Part shown: positions 53,512 through 63,302 of the stretch, piece by piece
How positions within the stretch are numbered: the stretch's first letter is position 1
Layout: each line of letters begins with the position of its first letter
Assembly (NCBI GenBank): GCA_000153385.1
Contig: CH672374.1
Location: 1-64,000 of the forward strand
Length of the DNA: 64,000 nucleotides
Origin: Flavobacteria bacterium BBFL7
Lineage (GTDB): Bacteria > Bacteroidota > Bacteroidia > Flavobacteriales > Flavobacteriaceae
Direction of reading: 5' to 3'
The notes under the pieces: model-generated
The model's input: only the letters and a program-made list of their open reading frames with translations
Database searches by the model: none
Told to the model about the DNA's origin: nothing
Position numbers and translations under genes: made by a program

Positions 53512-54381
53512 TTAATTATCAACGATTTGTTGTAATGTAAACGTTATTAATTTTTCAACGATTGATTTTGGGTCTTGAGAAAACTCTCCTGTTGCTCTGT
53601 TAGCCAAAATAGCATTTAATGAAACAGCGCGATGTCCTAAAAGGTTAGACATAGCATAGATTCCTGCTGTTTCCATCTCAAGATTTGTCAATTTTTCTCC
53701 GTCAAACTCAAAAGATTCGATGCTGGAATTCAATTGCTTGTGTGCAGCTTTTAATCTTAGTTGTCTACTTTGTGGACCATAAAATCCTACGTTCGTAATT
53801 GTGTTTCCTAATAAAACGTCATCACTTTTAAATATAGCGGCCAGTTCACTATCGCAGTGTACCGTATAAGGTCTCGCAGCTAGTTCTGACAGGTGTAGCT
53901 GTTTTGTTACCGCTTTCGCGAAAGCGGAATCACCACCATCATTCTCATACCAATGAAATAAAGAATCAAAACCAATTCCTCGCTGTGATAGTAAAAAAGA
54001 ATCCACAGGAATATGGGCTTGAACAGCACCAGAAGTTCCCACACGGATAATGTCTAGTTGTGTCAATTGAGGCTTTATAGTGCGCGTTTCAAAATCAATA
54101 TTCACTAACGCATCTAACTCATTAAAAACGATATCAATATTATCAGTTCCTATGCCAGTAGACATGACACTTATACGTTTACCTTTTAATGCACCTGTGT
54201 GCGTGTGAAATTCTCGTTTACCTACACGATATTCAATAGTATCAAAATGTTTTGATACTTCGGCAACACGATCTGGATCACCTACGGTAATAATTGTTTG
54301 CGCTAGTTGATGCGGTTGTAGATTAAGATGGTAGATGCTTCCATCTTCATTCAGTATTAATTCTGATGCTTCTAGAGACAT
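53512..54381 (-). CDS. nucleoside phosphorylase (uridine phosphorylase-like)
   Basis: 289 residues. PNP_UDP_1 family: phosphate-binding TVGDPDRVAEVSKHF, GIGTDNIDIVFNELDAL and the substrate motif LEMETAGIYAMSNLLG. Sequence is nearest to uridine phosphorylase-type enzymes of Bacteroidetes; specificity not proved. A palindrome copy encodes DSAFAKAVT. Two bases from the RidA gene, same operon. Confidence 0.9.
   Translation of the reverse strand: MSLEASELILNEDGSIYHLNLQPHQLAQTIITVGDPDRVAEVSKHFDTIEYRVGKREFHTHTGALKGKRISVMSTGIGTDNIDIVFNELDALVNIDFETRTIKPQLTQLDIIRVGTSGAVQAHIPVDSFLLSQRGIGFDSLFHWYENDGGDSAFAKAVTKQLHLSELAARPYTVHCDSELAAIFKSDDVLLGNTITNVGFYGPQSRQLRLKAAHKQLNSSIESFEFDGEKLTNLEMETAGIYAMSNLLGHRAVSLNAILANRATGEFSQDPKSIVEKLITFTLQQIVDN
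53911..53926. repeat. iterated palindrome, in the phosphorylase gene
   Basis: Perfect CGCTTTCGCGAAAGCG encoding SAFAKA. Confidence 0.8.
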
Positions 54382-54383
54382 AA

Positions 54384-54779
54384 TTAAAAAGTCATTGCGA
54401 TTACTGAAATCTCTACATTTACATACTTAGGAAGATTAGCAACTTCCACGGTTTCTCTTGCAGGTGCAGTGGATTCATTAAAATAACTACCATATACTTC
54501 ATTAACTGTAGCAAAATTACCCATATCACTTAAAAATATGGATGATTTAATAACATTTTCAAATGTCATGTCTACCTGTTTTAAGAGACTTTCTAAATGT
54601 TGCATTACTAAGCCAGTTTCTTCTTTAAGATCGTCTATTTTTAACTCTCCAGTTGATGGATTGATAGCTATCTGACCACTGGTATATAGAGTTTTTTGAT
54701 GTGGAGTATCTACTAATACAGCCTGATTATAAGGCCCAATAGGGTTAGGAGCTAGGTCTGTGTATATGATTTTTTTCAT
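54384..54779 (-). CDS. RidA family enamine/imine deaminase
   Basis: 131 residues. Trimeric RidA fold: NPIGPYNQAVLVDT, LYTSGQIAINPSTGEL, APARETVEVANLPKYVNVEISVIA with the conserved Arg. Hydrolyses reactive enamines formed by PLP enzymes. A TACCTTTA box lies six bases before the ATG. Confidence 0.94.
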   Translation of the reverse strand: MKKIIYTDLAPNPIGPYNQAVLVDTPHQKTLYTSGQIAINPSTGELKIDDLKEETGLVMQHLESLLKQVDMTFENVIKSSIFLSDMGNFATVNEVYGSYFNESTAPARETVEVANLPKYVNVEISVIAMTF

Positions 54780-54818
54780 AATATAAAGGTAGTTAAAAAT
54801 AGAGGTAAAGCTATAGTG

Positions 54819-57551
54819 CTAGAATTGTGGATCTGGTTGTTTACGTTGATCCCATTTGATATCACTTAACGCACCAGATTTAATACCGATAAAGAAGAAC
54901 CAGCTGTTTTGCGGTCCTATAGGAGTCCAGTTAAAACTTAATCTCCAGCTTTCTAGATCTCGGTTAAATCTTAATGTAGTAAAGGATACACCTTTATTTG
55001 CAAAGTCATAACCTGTGTTACCACCGACACTCCATCGTGGAGATAGTTCTACATCACCTGATACCATTAATGATTGATTGTTAATCTCGTTTTGCCTTTG
55101 CGCGTTATTATAAGTCATGGTATAGGCAAAATTTAAATTCCATGGTATTTTGAAACGGTATCTTGTTTTATCAATATCTACGTTCTCTTTCTCTGGTTCT
55201 CGCTGGTCATAAGTAGTACCGTCTGCATAGTCTATAGATGCGCCAAAAAGATCATCCTCGCGACCACCATTTTGCAAATTTCGATTTTGTAATGGGTCGT
55301 CTGGTTGATCTTCTTTTTTATCCGTTTGTTTTTCAAAATCAGTACTACTCAACCTGAAGTTAAATCGAGCACCAGCACGTGTTAAACGAAATAGACTACC
55401 ACCATTATCAATATTAAATCGGTCGATACGCTGGTTTGTATTATCTAGCGCATAAGGATCTAAATTTGCATCTAGATTTAAATCTATATTCTTATAAATA
55501 GGAATGACACCTCTTAACTGTAAAGGACTCCAGTTTAAGGAATCACCTGCAAGGTTGTAGGAAGTATTAACGTTAAATGATTTTATGAGAGATATCTTTT
55601 TAAGTTCTGTTTTAGTAGAATCTCGGTCTCTTACCTTAGCCTCAAGTGTGTTTTGAATACCTATACCTAAACTACTAGAATATACTCTACCTGGTGCATT
55701 ATAAAGTGTACCTTCAAAACGACTATAGAAACGTTCTTCTTCAGACACATCTAGTCCTTGTTCATCTAACAGTCGATCATAGTATTGCTCAAAACTAGGG
55801 TTTGCACTATAAGTTACACTAGGCCTCATGACGTGTCTTATCGCCTGTATTTTAGACTCTTTATTAGTCGATTTCCAGTTACCATATACTGTAGTACCTA
55901 TACTAGCGCCATAATTATAAGTGCGATATGCGTCAAAACCACTTACAGTGTCTCGTACTGTATTGAATCCACCAGATCCGTTGTCTTCTAAAAACTGCCT
56001 GTAAGTTTCAAAAACCCAAGATTCATCATAATTAGCATTTAGACCTACTGAGAAGTAATTTGCTATTTTAAAATTAGTAGAAATAGGTATGGAGTGACGT
56101 AAACCACTAATTGCCCCATCAAACATTTTACTAGTCAGAAAATCATCATCTGTTGTTGCAATACGATTTTCTCCTCTTAAATTATATTGTAGATTAATGT
56201 TATGAATTAAGCCTTTTTTTGCGCCATCTTTAGGTGCAAAAGGGAAAACTCTTGAAACGCTAGCCTGTAGTGTAGGCAACGTAAGGTTCACCACATCTGT
56301 GTTCGTGTTTTGGTTATGTGAAACAGTCGTTGTTACATTAACTTGAGGTTCACCAGCAAATGTTTTTGAATATGAAATAGAAGAACTTAAGTTGTTTACC
56401 AGTGTGGCACTTTGATTAACTTGATTAAATGATTGTCTGAAAAACTGACTACTACCTAGGTTAACACTAGCACTGAAACGGCTATTAGGATTGCTTTTTG
56501 CATCTTGACTGTGTTGCCAGTTTATATTGTAACGATTCGTTTGTTGAAAATCAGAAAAACCTCGTTCGCTTTGTATCTGGTTCTCATATAAAAAACGGAA
56601 ACTACCGTTAAATGCATATCGTTTTCTATAGCTACTCTCGATTCTAGAACCCCAACTACCATTTGTAAAATAATCACCTAATACAGTAAGGTCAACATAA
56701 TCATTGATGGCAAAGTAATATCCACCATTTTGTAAAAAGTATCCTTGATTATTATTGTTACCAAAAGAAGGGATAATGACACCACTTTTACGATCAGTAG
56801 TCATAGGAAAATAAGCAAATGGTAACCCTATAGGTGTAGGAACATCTGCAATGTACATATTGACTAAACCGGTAACAATCTTTTCACCAGGCACAAATTT
56901 GATTTTACGAGCAAGAAAGTAATAGTCAGGATTATTTGGGTCCTTAGAAGTCGTGAAAATGGCTCTTTTCATATAGTATACAGAGTCATTAACACGTTTC
57001 GTGACTTCGGCCTTTACGTTAAATTCACCTTGCGCAGTGACAGAGTTATAAGTTAATGCCTTGCGTGTGTCTTTATTAAATATGATAGAATCTGGTTTAA
57101 CGATATTTTGACCTTGAGTAAAGATTGGTTTTTGAGAATAAACACCTGCTGTATCTATAACGCCATAGGCAAATATGTCACCAGTATTCATATTCATAAC
57201 GATTTTACCAGCTTCGAGCGTAATGTCTCCATAGACAATCTTGGCCTCGTTATATAGTGTGATTATACTATTAATACGATCAATTTCTTTATAATCAGTT
57301 GCACTAGAAACTAGAGTATGCTCTAGAATGGGCTTCTGTTTTGTAGAATCTTTAGGTGTAGTAAGCTGTAAAGAGTCTGTATCTATTTCTATAGATTCAG
57401 CAATAGGTTTTGGTGGTGTTTCTTGTTCTTTCTCAACTGGCTTTTCAGCAGGTATTGGGGTACTAGTAGTGGGCAGCTCTTGAGCATGACAGATCAAGCT
57501 CGCTGTTAAAAAAACTATTGATAAAATAATGTACCTCTTCAAATAATGCAA
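54819..57551 (-). CDS. lptD: LPS assembly protein LptD-like outer membrane barrel
   Basis: 910 residues, signal peptide ending CHAQELP. A Pro/Glu/Thr-rich linker (25-80), an OstA/LptA-like jellyroll (about 90-220, ITLYNEAKIVYGDITLEAGKIVMN in parts) and a long C-terminal barrel of about 26 strands ending near GIKSGALSDIKWDQRK. This is the Bacteroidetes form of LptD, which inserts LPS in the outer leaflet. The first codon is TTG; a second TTG three codons on is also possible. Confidence 0.9.
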   Translation of the reverse strand: MHYLKRYIILSIVFLTASLICHAQELPTTSTPIPAEKPVEKEQETPPKPIAESIEIDTDSLQLTTPKDSTKQKPILEHTLVSSATDYKEIDRINSIITLYNEAKIVYGDITLEAGKIVMNMNTGDIFAYGVIDTAGVYSQKPIFTQGQNIVKPDSIIFNKDTRKALTYNSVTAQGEFNVKAEVTKRVNDSVYYMKRAIFTTSKDPNNPDYYFLARKIKFVPGEKIVTGLVNMYIADVPTPIGLPFAYFPMTTDRKSGVIIPSFGNNNNQGYFLQNGGYYFAINDYVDLTVLGDYFTNGSWGSRIESSYRKRYAFNGSFRFLYENQIQSERGFSDFQQTNRYNINWQHSQDAKSNPNSRFSASVNLGSSQFFRQSFNQVNQSATLVNNLSSSISYSKTFAGEPQVNVTTTVSHNQNTNTDVVNLTLPTLQASVSRVFPFAPKDGAKKGLIHNINLQYNLRGENRIATTDDDFLTSKMFDGAISGLRHSIPISTNFKIANYFSVGLNANYDESWVFETYRQFLEDNGSGGFNTVRDTVSGFDAYRTYNYGASIGTTVYGNWKSTNKESKIQAIRHVMRPSVTYSANPSFEQYYDRLLDEQGLDVSEEERFYSRFEGTLYNAPGRVYSSSLGIGIQNTLEAKVRDRDSTKTELKKISLIKSFNVNTSYNLAGDSLNWSPLQLRGVIPIYKNIDLNLDANLDPYALDNTNQRIDRFNIDNGGSLFRLTRAGARFNFRLSSTDFEKQTDKKEDQPDDPLQNRNLQNGGREDDLFGASIDYADGTTYDQREPEKENVDIDKTRYRFKIPWNLNFAYTMTYNNAQRQNEINNQSLMVSGDVELSPRWSVGGNTGYDFANKGVSFTTLRFNRDLESWRLSFNWTPIGPQNSWFFFIGIKSGALSDIKWDQRKQPDPQF

Positions 57552-57640
57552 TCTTCAGTAAACTATATTCGTTAATAGAAATGGTCTGGTTTTTGAAACC
57601 CCAAAACTACGTATAATTTTTATGCGTTTTTATGTAATTA

Positions 57641-57656
57641 CGCTTTCGCGAAAGCG
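57641..57656. repeat. iterated palindrome, intergenic
   Basis: Perfect CGCTTTCGCGAAAGCG, extended to TACGCTTTCGCGAAAGCGTA, in the divergent region between lptD and the amidase gene. Confidence 0.8.
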
Positions 57657-57682
57657 TAGTTATCAAAAGCACCTTAACACCT

Positions 57683-58798
57683 ATGAATACTATAATGAAA
57701 ACGTATATACTTTTAATTATTGCATTATTTGCTTTTCCTGTTGTAAGTCAGGCTAATACGCCTATAGATTCTACAATTATAAATAGTAAAAAATTTACGA
57801 TTGTATTAGATGCTGGACATGGTGGATCTGATCCAGGGAAAAAAGTAGGAAGTGTTAATGAGAAGGATATTGCTCTCAAAGTGGTGAAGAAGATAGGCGC
57901 ATTACTAAATAAAAATCCTGATATTAAAGTAGTTTATACTCGTACTACAGATAAATTCTTAGAATTACATGAACGAGCATCTATTGCAAATAAGGCAAAA
58001 GCAGATCTTTTTGTGTCGGTTCATTGTAATGCAGCAGCAAATAAAAGTGCCAAAGGAAATGAAACTTGGGTACTAGGTCTTCATCGTAATGATGATAATC
58101 TAGAAGTTGTGCAAAGAGAAAATGCTGTAATATTATTAGAGGATAATTACGAGGAGAAATACGCTGGTTTTGACCCTAATGATCCATCATCGTTTGCAGC
58201 AAGTCTGTTAACACAAGAAGATTTTCTAGATAATAGTATAGAAATGGCAGCTAACGTACAGACCAAATTTGAAGAATCATTGAAAAGAAAGAATAGAGGT
58301 GTTAAACAAGCAGGATTTGCTGTACTACGTTTATCATACATGCCTAGTGTCCTCATAGAAACTGGTTTTATTACAAATACCGAAGAGCGTAATTTTTTAA
58401 ACAGTAATGCTGGACAGGATAAAGTGGCACAATCTATTTTTAAAGCCATTCTTAAATACCAAAAGAATAGAGATATTAATAATTTTGAAGTTGAGCCAGT
58501 TCATATTGAAGAAGGTAGTGATTCTCAAGTCATTGCTCCTCAAGATCAAAATGAATCTATAAAGTCTGTATATATGGTACAAATAGCAGCAAGTTCTAAC
58601 CAAGTGGCAGCAAAATCTTATAATTTTAGAAAACTACCTGAAATATCGAGAGTAAAGTCTGGCGGTATTTACAGATACTACACCGGTAAAGTTTCTACAT
58701 TAGAGTCTGCTGTAGAGCTTAAAACCCGAGCTGTAAAGGCTGGATATGAAGGTGCTTTTATAGTTATTGTAGAAAATGGTGTGACCAGACGTTTATAA
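57683..58798 (+). CDS. N-acetylmuramoyl-L-alanine amidase with SPOR domain
   Basis: 371 residues (a second ATG four codons on also gives a signal peptide, MKTYILLIIALFAFPVVSQA). Amidase_3 zinc residues are in VLDAGHGGSDPG, NEKDIALKV and SVHCNAAANKS, with the catalytic Glu in LIETGFITN. A SPOR domain (about 292-371, YMVQIAASSNQVA ... AFIVIVENG) targets denuded septal glycan. Splits daughter cell walls, as AmiC does. Confidence 0.93.
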   Translation: MNTIMKTYILLIIALFAFPVVSQANTPIDSTIINSKKFTIVLDAGHGGSDPGKKVGSVNEKDIALKVVKKIGALLNKNPDIKVVYTRTTDKFLELHERASIANKAKADLFVSVHCNAAANKSAKGNETWVLGLHRNDDNLEVVQRENAVILLEDNYEEKYAGFDPNDPSSFAASLLTQEDFLDNSIEMAANVQTKFEESLKRKNRGVKQAGFAVLRLSYMPSVLIETGFITNTEERNFLNSNAGQDKVAQSIFKAILKYQKNRDINNFEVEPVHIEEGSDSQVIAPQDQNESIKSVYMVQIAASSNQVAAKSYNFRKLPEISRVKSGGIYRYYTGKVSTLESAVELKTRAVKAGYEGAFIVIVENGVTRRL

Positions 58799-58847
58799 TG
58801 TATTGCTAAATATGTTGAGAATAGGCTACAAAATAGGTAGCTTTATT

Positions 58848-58855
58848 TAAATTTG
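58848..58855 (+). promoter_or_regulatory. -7 box of the MCE gene
   Basis: TAAATTTG, a perfect match, 17 bases before the GTG start. Confidence 0.45.
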
Positions 58856-58872
58856 TCAAAAACACCGTATCT

Positions 58873-59826
58873 GTGAAATTATCCAAAGAAGTTAAAGTAG
58901 GTATTCTTACCGTTGTAGCGATTGCGCTGTTTATTTTTGGTTACTCGTATTTAAAAGGTAGCAATCTATTAGAAGATAATAGGATTTATTATGCTGTCTA
59001 TGATAATGTAGAAGGATTAACAAAATCTGCACCGGTGACGATTAATGGTCTGAGAGTAGGGAATATAGACGATATTAAATTTTTAGATGATAGTGGTAGA
59101 CTTATCGTAAAGTTTCACGTAAATGGTGATTTCTCTTTTTCTTCAGAAAGTACTGCTAGCGTCTATAGCACTAGTCTGATAGGTGGAAAAGCACTAGCTA
59201 TCGTGCCTAATTTTGAATCTACTGCCATCGCTGCAAAATCTGGAGATACTTTAAGATCTAAATTAGATAAAGGGTTGCAAGGTGAGGTAATGGATCAATT
59301 TATTCCTTTAAAAGATAAGATTGAACATATGGTAGTAAGTGCAGATAGTGTGCTAGTTGCCGTTAATAAAACGCTTAATCCAGATGCCAGGGCAGCAATT
59401 ACATCTTCATTAGAAGAATTAAATAAAACACTTGTAGAATTCAAGGCTTTATCTCGCAATGCAAACACGTTATTAGCAGATAATAAAGAAAGTCTAGGAA
59501 GAACAATTAAAAACCTAGATGTAACCACAGAGAATTTTGCAAAAATATCTGATACTCTTGCACAAGTAGAAATAGCTGGTACAGTGAAACAACTAGAGGA
59601 AACGATAGGAAAGTTCAATTCTGTAATGGATAAAGTAAGTAATGGAGAAGGCTCGTTAGGGAAGTTAATGACCGACGACGAACTTTATACAAATTTAGAA
59701 AGAGCTACAGAGCAGGCAGCAGATTTATTGCAGGATATGAAGCTTAATCCTAAACGTTATGTTCATTTCTCTGTCTTTGGAAAGAGACCAGGACCATACG
59801 AAGAACCAGAAGACCCAACTAAATAA
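58873..59826 (+). CDS. MCE-domain lipid transport protein (MlaD-like)
   Basis: 317 residues from GTG (KLSKEVKVGILTVVAIALF). One membrane helix at 9-27, the MCE domain (about 38-115, GLTKSAPVTINGLRVGNI), and a long helical C-terminus with repeats of KNLDVTTENFAKISDTLAQ type that may form a tunnel. Moves phospholipids between membranes. The permease and ATPase partners are not in the window. Confidence 0.9.
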   Translation: MKLSKEVKVGILTVVAIALFIFGYSYLKGSNLLEDNRIYYAVYDNVEGLTKSAPVTINGLRVGNIDDIKFLDDSGRLIVKFHVNGDFSFSSESTASVYSTSLIGGKALAIVPNFESTAIAAKSGDTLRSKLDKGLQGEVMDQFIPLKDKIEHMVVSADSVLVAVNKTLNPDARAAITSSLEELNKTLVEFKALSRNANTLLADNKESLGRTIKNLDVTTENFAKISDTLAQVEIAGTVKQLEETIGKFNSVMDKVSNGEGSLGKLMTDDELYTNLERATEQAADLLQDMKLNPKRYVHFSVFGKRPGPYEEPEDPTK

Positions 59827-59835
59827 TTTTTATAC

Positions 59836-61179
59836 ATGGAATACATTCCACAAATCATTTTTGCCCTCATATTAATTGCCGGTGTAGGATACTTTACCAG
59901 TAACATCCGTAAGATGATACGCAATATCAAATTAGGTAGAGAAGTAGATCGATCTGATAATAAAAAAGAACGCTGGGCGCAAATGGCTCGCATAGCTTTA
60001 GGACAGTCTAAGATGGTGCGTAGACCTGTTGCAGGTTTTTTACACGTTGTTGTATATGTCGGTTTTGTAATAATCAATATTGAAGTATTAGAAATAATAA
60101 TTGATGGATTATTTGGTACACACCGCATATTTGCTCCATATCTAGGAGGTGTTTATGACTTTCTTATCGGTACGTTTGAAATCCTAGCTTTGTTAGTCCT
60201 AGTGACTGTAGTAGTATTTTGGATTAGAAGAAACGCAATGAATATCAAGCGTTTTACAATGGGTGAATTAAAAGGATGGCCTAAAAATGACGCCAACTAC
60301 ATCCTATATTTTGAAGTTGTATTGATGAGTTTATTCTTAATTATGAATGCAACTGACTTTATCCTTCAAACTAGAGGCGTAGAAGGATATGCTCATGCCG
60401 GAGAGATTTTTGGTTCATTTCCAGTTTCTCAATATGTAGCTGTATTTTTTGAAACCATGACTGACTCTACTCTTATCATTATCGAGAGAGCAGCTTGGTG
60501 GATTCACATAGTAGGGATATTAATTTTCTTAAACTATCTATATTGGTCTAAGCACTTGCATATTATGTTAGCTTTTCCTAATGTTTATTTTGCTAAGTTG
60601 AAACCTAAAGGTCAATTTACTAACATGGAAGCGGTAACCGCAGAGGTTAAATTGATGATGGATCCTGATGCTGACCCATTTGCTGCACCAGATCCTGCTG
60701 CAATGGAAGAAGAGCCTGCATCTTTAGGAGCTAGTGACATCTTTGACTTAGATCAAGTACAATTATTAAATGCTTATACCTGTACAGAATGTGGTCGTTG
60801 TACTTCAGAATGTCCAGCAAATATTACAGGTAAAAAGTTGAGTCCACGTGCTATTATGATGAAGACTCGTGATAGATTAGAGGAAGTTGGAGCAGTGATT
60901 AATAAAGAAGGTGAATGGAAAGATGATGGTAAAAAGTTATTAAACGATCATATCACTACAGAAGAGTTATGGGCATGTACTACTTGTAATGCCTGTGTAG
61001 AAGCTTGTCCTATAGGAATTGACCCTTTAAGTATTATTATGGACATGAGAAGGTATTTAGTACTTGAAAATAGTGCAGCACCTACAGATTTAAATAATGC
61101 CTTAACAAATATTGAGAATAATGGTGCACCATGGCCTTACAACCAGATGGACCGATTAAACTGGGCTGACGAGTTATAG
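59836..61179 (+). CDS. membrane iron-sulfur oxidoreductase subunit (HdrD/GlpC-like N-part)
   Basis: 447 residues. Five or six N-terminal membrane helices (about 3-22, 68-92, 100-130, 160-185, 215-240) resembling a cytochrome b/NarI-like part, then two 4Fe-4S motifs, CTECGRCTSECP (about 315) and CTTCNACVEACP (about 380). With the CCG-domain protein at 61667 it probably moves electrons between a quinone and an unknown donor. Widespread pair in Bacteroidetes. Confidence 0.85.
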   Translation: MEYIPQIIFALILIAGVGYFTSNIRKMIRNIKLGREVDRSDNKKERWAQMARIALGQSKMVRRPVAGFLHVVVYVGFVIINIEVLEIIIDGLFGTHRIFAPYLGGVYDFLIGTFEILALLVLVTVVVFWIRRNAMNIKRFTMGELKGWPKNDANYILYFEVVLMSLFLIMNATDFILQTRGVEGYAHAGEIFGSFPVSQYVAVFFETMTDSTLIIIERAAWWIHIVGILIFLNYLYWSKHLHIMLAFPNVYFAKLKPKGQFTNMEAVTAEVKLMMDPDADPFAAPDPAAMEEEPASLGASDIFDLDQVQLLNAYTCTECGRCTSECPANITGKKLSPRAIMMKTRDRLEEVGAVINKEGEWKDDGKKLLNDHITTEELWACTTCNACVEACPIGIDPLSIIMDMRRYLVLENSAAPTDLNNALTNIENNGAPWPYNQMDRLNWADEL

Positions 61180-61180
61180 T

Positions 61181-61609
61181 ATGAAAGAAGAAAACGATTA
61201 TCTAGAAGCAAAAAATGATGACGGTTCTCTTGCCAGTCCTGTTTTACCAGAAGGCGTTAAGAATTACCTTATCGATATAGATGGAACCATCACAGAGGAC
61301 GTTCCAAATGAAGAACCAGAGCGCATGGCGACTTGCGCACCATTTCCAGATGCCTTAAAAACGCTTAATGAATGGTTTGATGCAGGACATGTGATTTGTT
61401 TTTTCACATCTAGAACTGAAGAGCATAGAGAAGTTACTGAAACCTGGTTAAATAAGCATGGTTTTAAATATCATAGTTTATTAATGGGAAAACCTAGAGG
61501 TGGCAATTACCATTGGATAGATAATCATATGGTGCGCGCGACTAGATATAAAGGGAAATTTACCCATTTAGTAGAAGAAGAGGTAACGATAGAAGTATTT
61601 AAGAAATAG
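61181..61609 (+). CDS. HAD-like phosphatase
   Basis: 142 residues. LIDIDGTITEDV carries the catalytic Asp pair and FFTSRTEEH the second motif; the Asp of motif IV may lie in WIDNHMV. Acts on an unknown phosphorylated substrate. Starts two bases after the previous gene and sits between the two subunits of the iron-sulfur complex, so it belongs to that operon. Confidence 0.8.
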   Translation: MKEENDYLEAKNDDGSLASPVLPEGVKNYLIDIDGTITEDVPNEEPERMATCAPFPDALKTLNEWFDAGHVICFFTSRTEEHREVTETWLNKHGFKYHSLLMGKPRGGNYHWIDNHMVRATRYKGKFTHLVEEEVTIEVFKK

Positions 61610-61622
61610 AATGATGCTGATT

Positions 61623-61640
61623 ACGCTTTTGCGAAAAAGT
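61623..61640. repeat. iterated palindrome, decayed, intergenic
   Basis: ACGCTTTTGCGAAAAAGT, a weakened copy between the HAD gene and the CCG-domain gene. Confidence 0.4.
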
Positions 61641-61666
61641 AACATTCACATCTCAACATAACAATT

Positions 61667-62458
61667 ATGAGTGAATTGATAAAAGTACCTACTGCTGCAG
61701 AGTTCATAGCGCAAGGTAAAACTCCAGAAGTTTTATTTTGGGTAGGATGTAGTGGAAGCTTTGATGACCGTTCAAAGAAAATAACAAAAGCCTTTGTTAA
61801 GCTTTTAAATAAAGCAGGAGTTGAATTTGCAGTATTAGGAGCAGAAGAAAGTTGTACTGGAGATCCCGCAAAGAGAGCTGGAAATGAATTTCTTTTTCAA
61901 ATGCAAGCCATGATGAACATTGAGGTTCTTAATGGTTATGAGATTAAAAAGATCGTTACAGCTTGTCCTCACTGCTTTAATACACTTAAAAACGAATATC
62001 CAGAATTAGGTGGTAATTATGAGGTTATTCATCATACTTCATTTTTAAAGGATCTAATTGCAAATGAAAAATTAACCATTTCAGGAGGTAAGTTTAAAGG
62101 TAAAAAAATCACTTATCACGATCCTTGCTATTTAGGACGTGCTAACGAAATTTATGAGGCGCCACGTGAACTTATTGAAAAATTAGACGCCGCGTTAGTT
62201 GAAATGAAGCGTAGCAAGCGCAACGGACTGTGTTGTGGCGCCGGTGGTGCTCAAATGTTTAAAGAACCAGAACCTGGTAATAAAGACATCAATATAGAAC
62301 GCACTGAAGAAGCTCTAGATACTGGAGCTGAGGTCATTGCAGCAGCGTGTCCATTTTGTAATACCATGATGAGCGACGGGATTAAAGCTGCAGAGAAAGA
62401 AGGTAAAGTAGAAGTGCTAGATATTGCAGAGATGATTGCTAGCGCAGAAGATTTGTAA
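61667..62458 (+). CDS. CCG-domain (HdrB-like) iron-sulfur protein
   Basis: 263 residues. Two cysteine-rich CCG sets: FWVGCSGSFD, CTGDPAKRAG, ACPHCFNT, then HDPCYLGR, GLCCGAGGAQMF and ACPFCNTMM. These bind the noncubane clusters of HdrB-type enzymes. Partner of the membrane protein at 59836. Confidence 0.9.
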   Translation: MSELIKVPTAAEFIAQGKTPEVLFWVGCSGSFDDRSKKITKAFVKLLNKAGVEFAVLGAEESCTGDPAKRAGNEFLFQMQAMMNIEVLNGYEIKKIVTACPHCFNTLKNEYPELGGNYEVIHHTSFLKDLIANEKLTISGGKFKGKKITYHDPCYLGRANEIYEAPRELIEKLDAALVEMKRSKRNGLCCGAGGAQMFKEPEPGNKDINIERTEEALDTGAEVIAAACPFCNTMMSDGIKAAEKEGKVEVLDIAEMIASAEDL

Positions 62459-62459
62459 A

Positions 62460-62672
62460 ATGAAAAGTAGTAATCCTGATAAAATTCCATGGAAAAACCG
62501 TATTGTTCTCGGACTGTTTTCAGGATTAGTCTATGCAGGACTAATGGCTGCGTTTGATTATGCCAGTGATTTACCTTTTCATGAGGTGAAGTTCGTATTT
62601 AGCACATTACTATTTGGAACATTTATGGCTATTGCCACACGCTGGATGGTCAAAAAAAAGAAAAATAATTAA
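62460..62672 (+). CDS. small two-helix membrane protein
   Basis: 70 residues from the ATG just after the previous stop codon. Two membrane helices (about 15-33 and 42-60) and a Lys-rich end. No family recognised; cotranscribed with its neighbours. Confidence 0.7.
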   Translation: MKSSNPDKIPWKNRIVLGLFSGLVYAGLMAAFDYASDLPFHEVKFVFSTLLFGTFMAIATRWMVKKKKNN

Positions 62673-62673
62673 G

Positions 62674-63300
62674 ATGAAATTAAAAATTACTCTCCTTTTA
62701 TTAATGATCTCTTTTCTTTCTAGTGCTCAAAAGTTGGAAGAAGAAGTGCTCGATAAACTTTCTAATAGTATCTGTTCTCATTTAGAAGAAAAAGGTGATA
62801 TAGATAATTTAAATAGTGTAGAAGCATTAAAAGTTTTTACAGAAAGCATGTTTAAAGCCTATGCAAAAGATCCTGAATATTATAAAAAAAATGGACTAGA
62901 CTTTACAGCTGGTGACGAAGTTTTAGAAGCTTATGGAGAACAATTAGGTATGCATATGGTGGTCAACTGTCCTTCTTCTATTTCATTATTCTTATCTATG
63001 GCTGGTGATGAAGAATTTGAAGATATGAACTATGATAGTCAGGTTGAACCTATGGTTTATACAATATCAGGTAAAGTGATAGATAGTAATCATGAGCAAT
63101 TTTATACGCTAAGTATCAAAGATGAAAATGGCCGTGTACGTAAGTTTTTATGGTTAGAATATGTTGAGAATGATCATCTATTGGAGATAGCAATGAAAAA
63201 GAAAAACAAGTACACTTTTTTCTATGAAGAAAAAAACATGTATGATCCTAGAATTCAAGAATATCGTAACATGTTAGTACTTACAAAAATTGAAGAATAA
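62674..63300 (+). CDS. exported hypothetical protein
   Basis: 208 residues from ATG at 62674; 20 upstream codons lie in the previous gene. Signal peptide MKLKITLLLLMISFLSSA. The mature part has a helical first half (EEEVLDKLSNSICSHLEEKG) and strands later (MVYTISGKVIDSNHEQFYTL). It begins directly after the stop codon of the gene before it. Function unknown. Confidence 0.75.
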   Translation: MKLKITLLLLMISFLSSAQKLEEEVLDKLSNSICSHLEEKGDIDNLNSVEALKVFTESMFKAYAKDPEYYKKNGLDFTAGDEVLEAYGEQLGMHMVVNCPSSISLFLSMAGDEEFEDMNYDSQVEPMVYTISGKVIDSNHEQFYTLSIKDENGRVRKFLWLEYVENDHLLEIAMKKKNKYTFFYEEKNMYDPRIQEYRNMLVLTKIEE

Positions 63301-63302
63301 CA

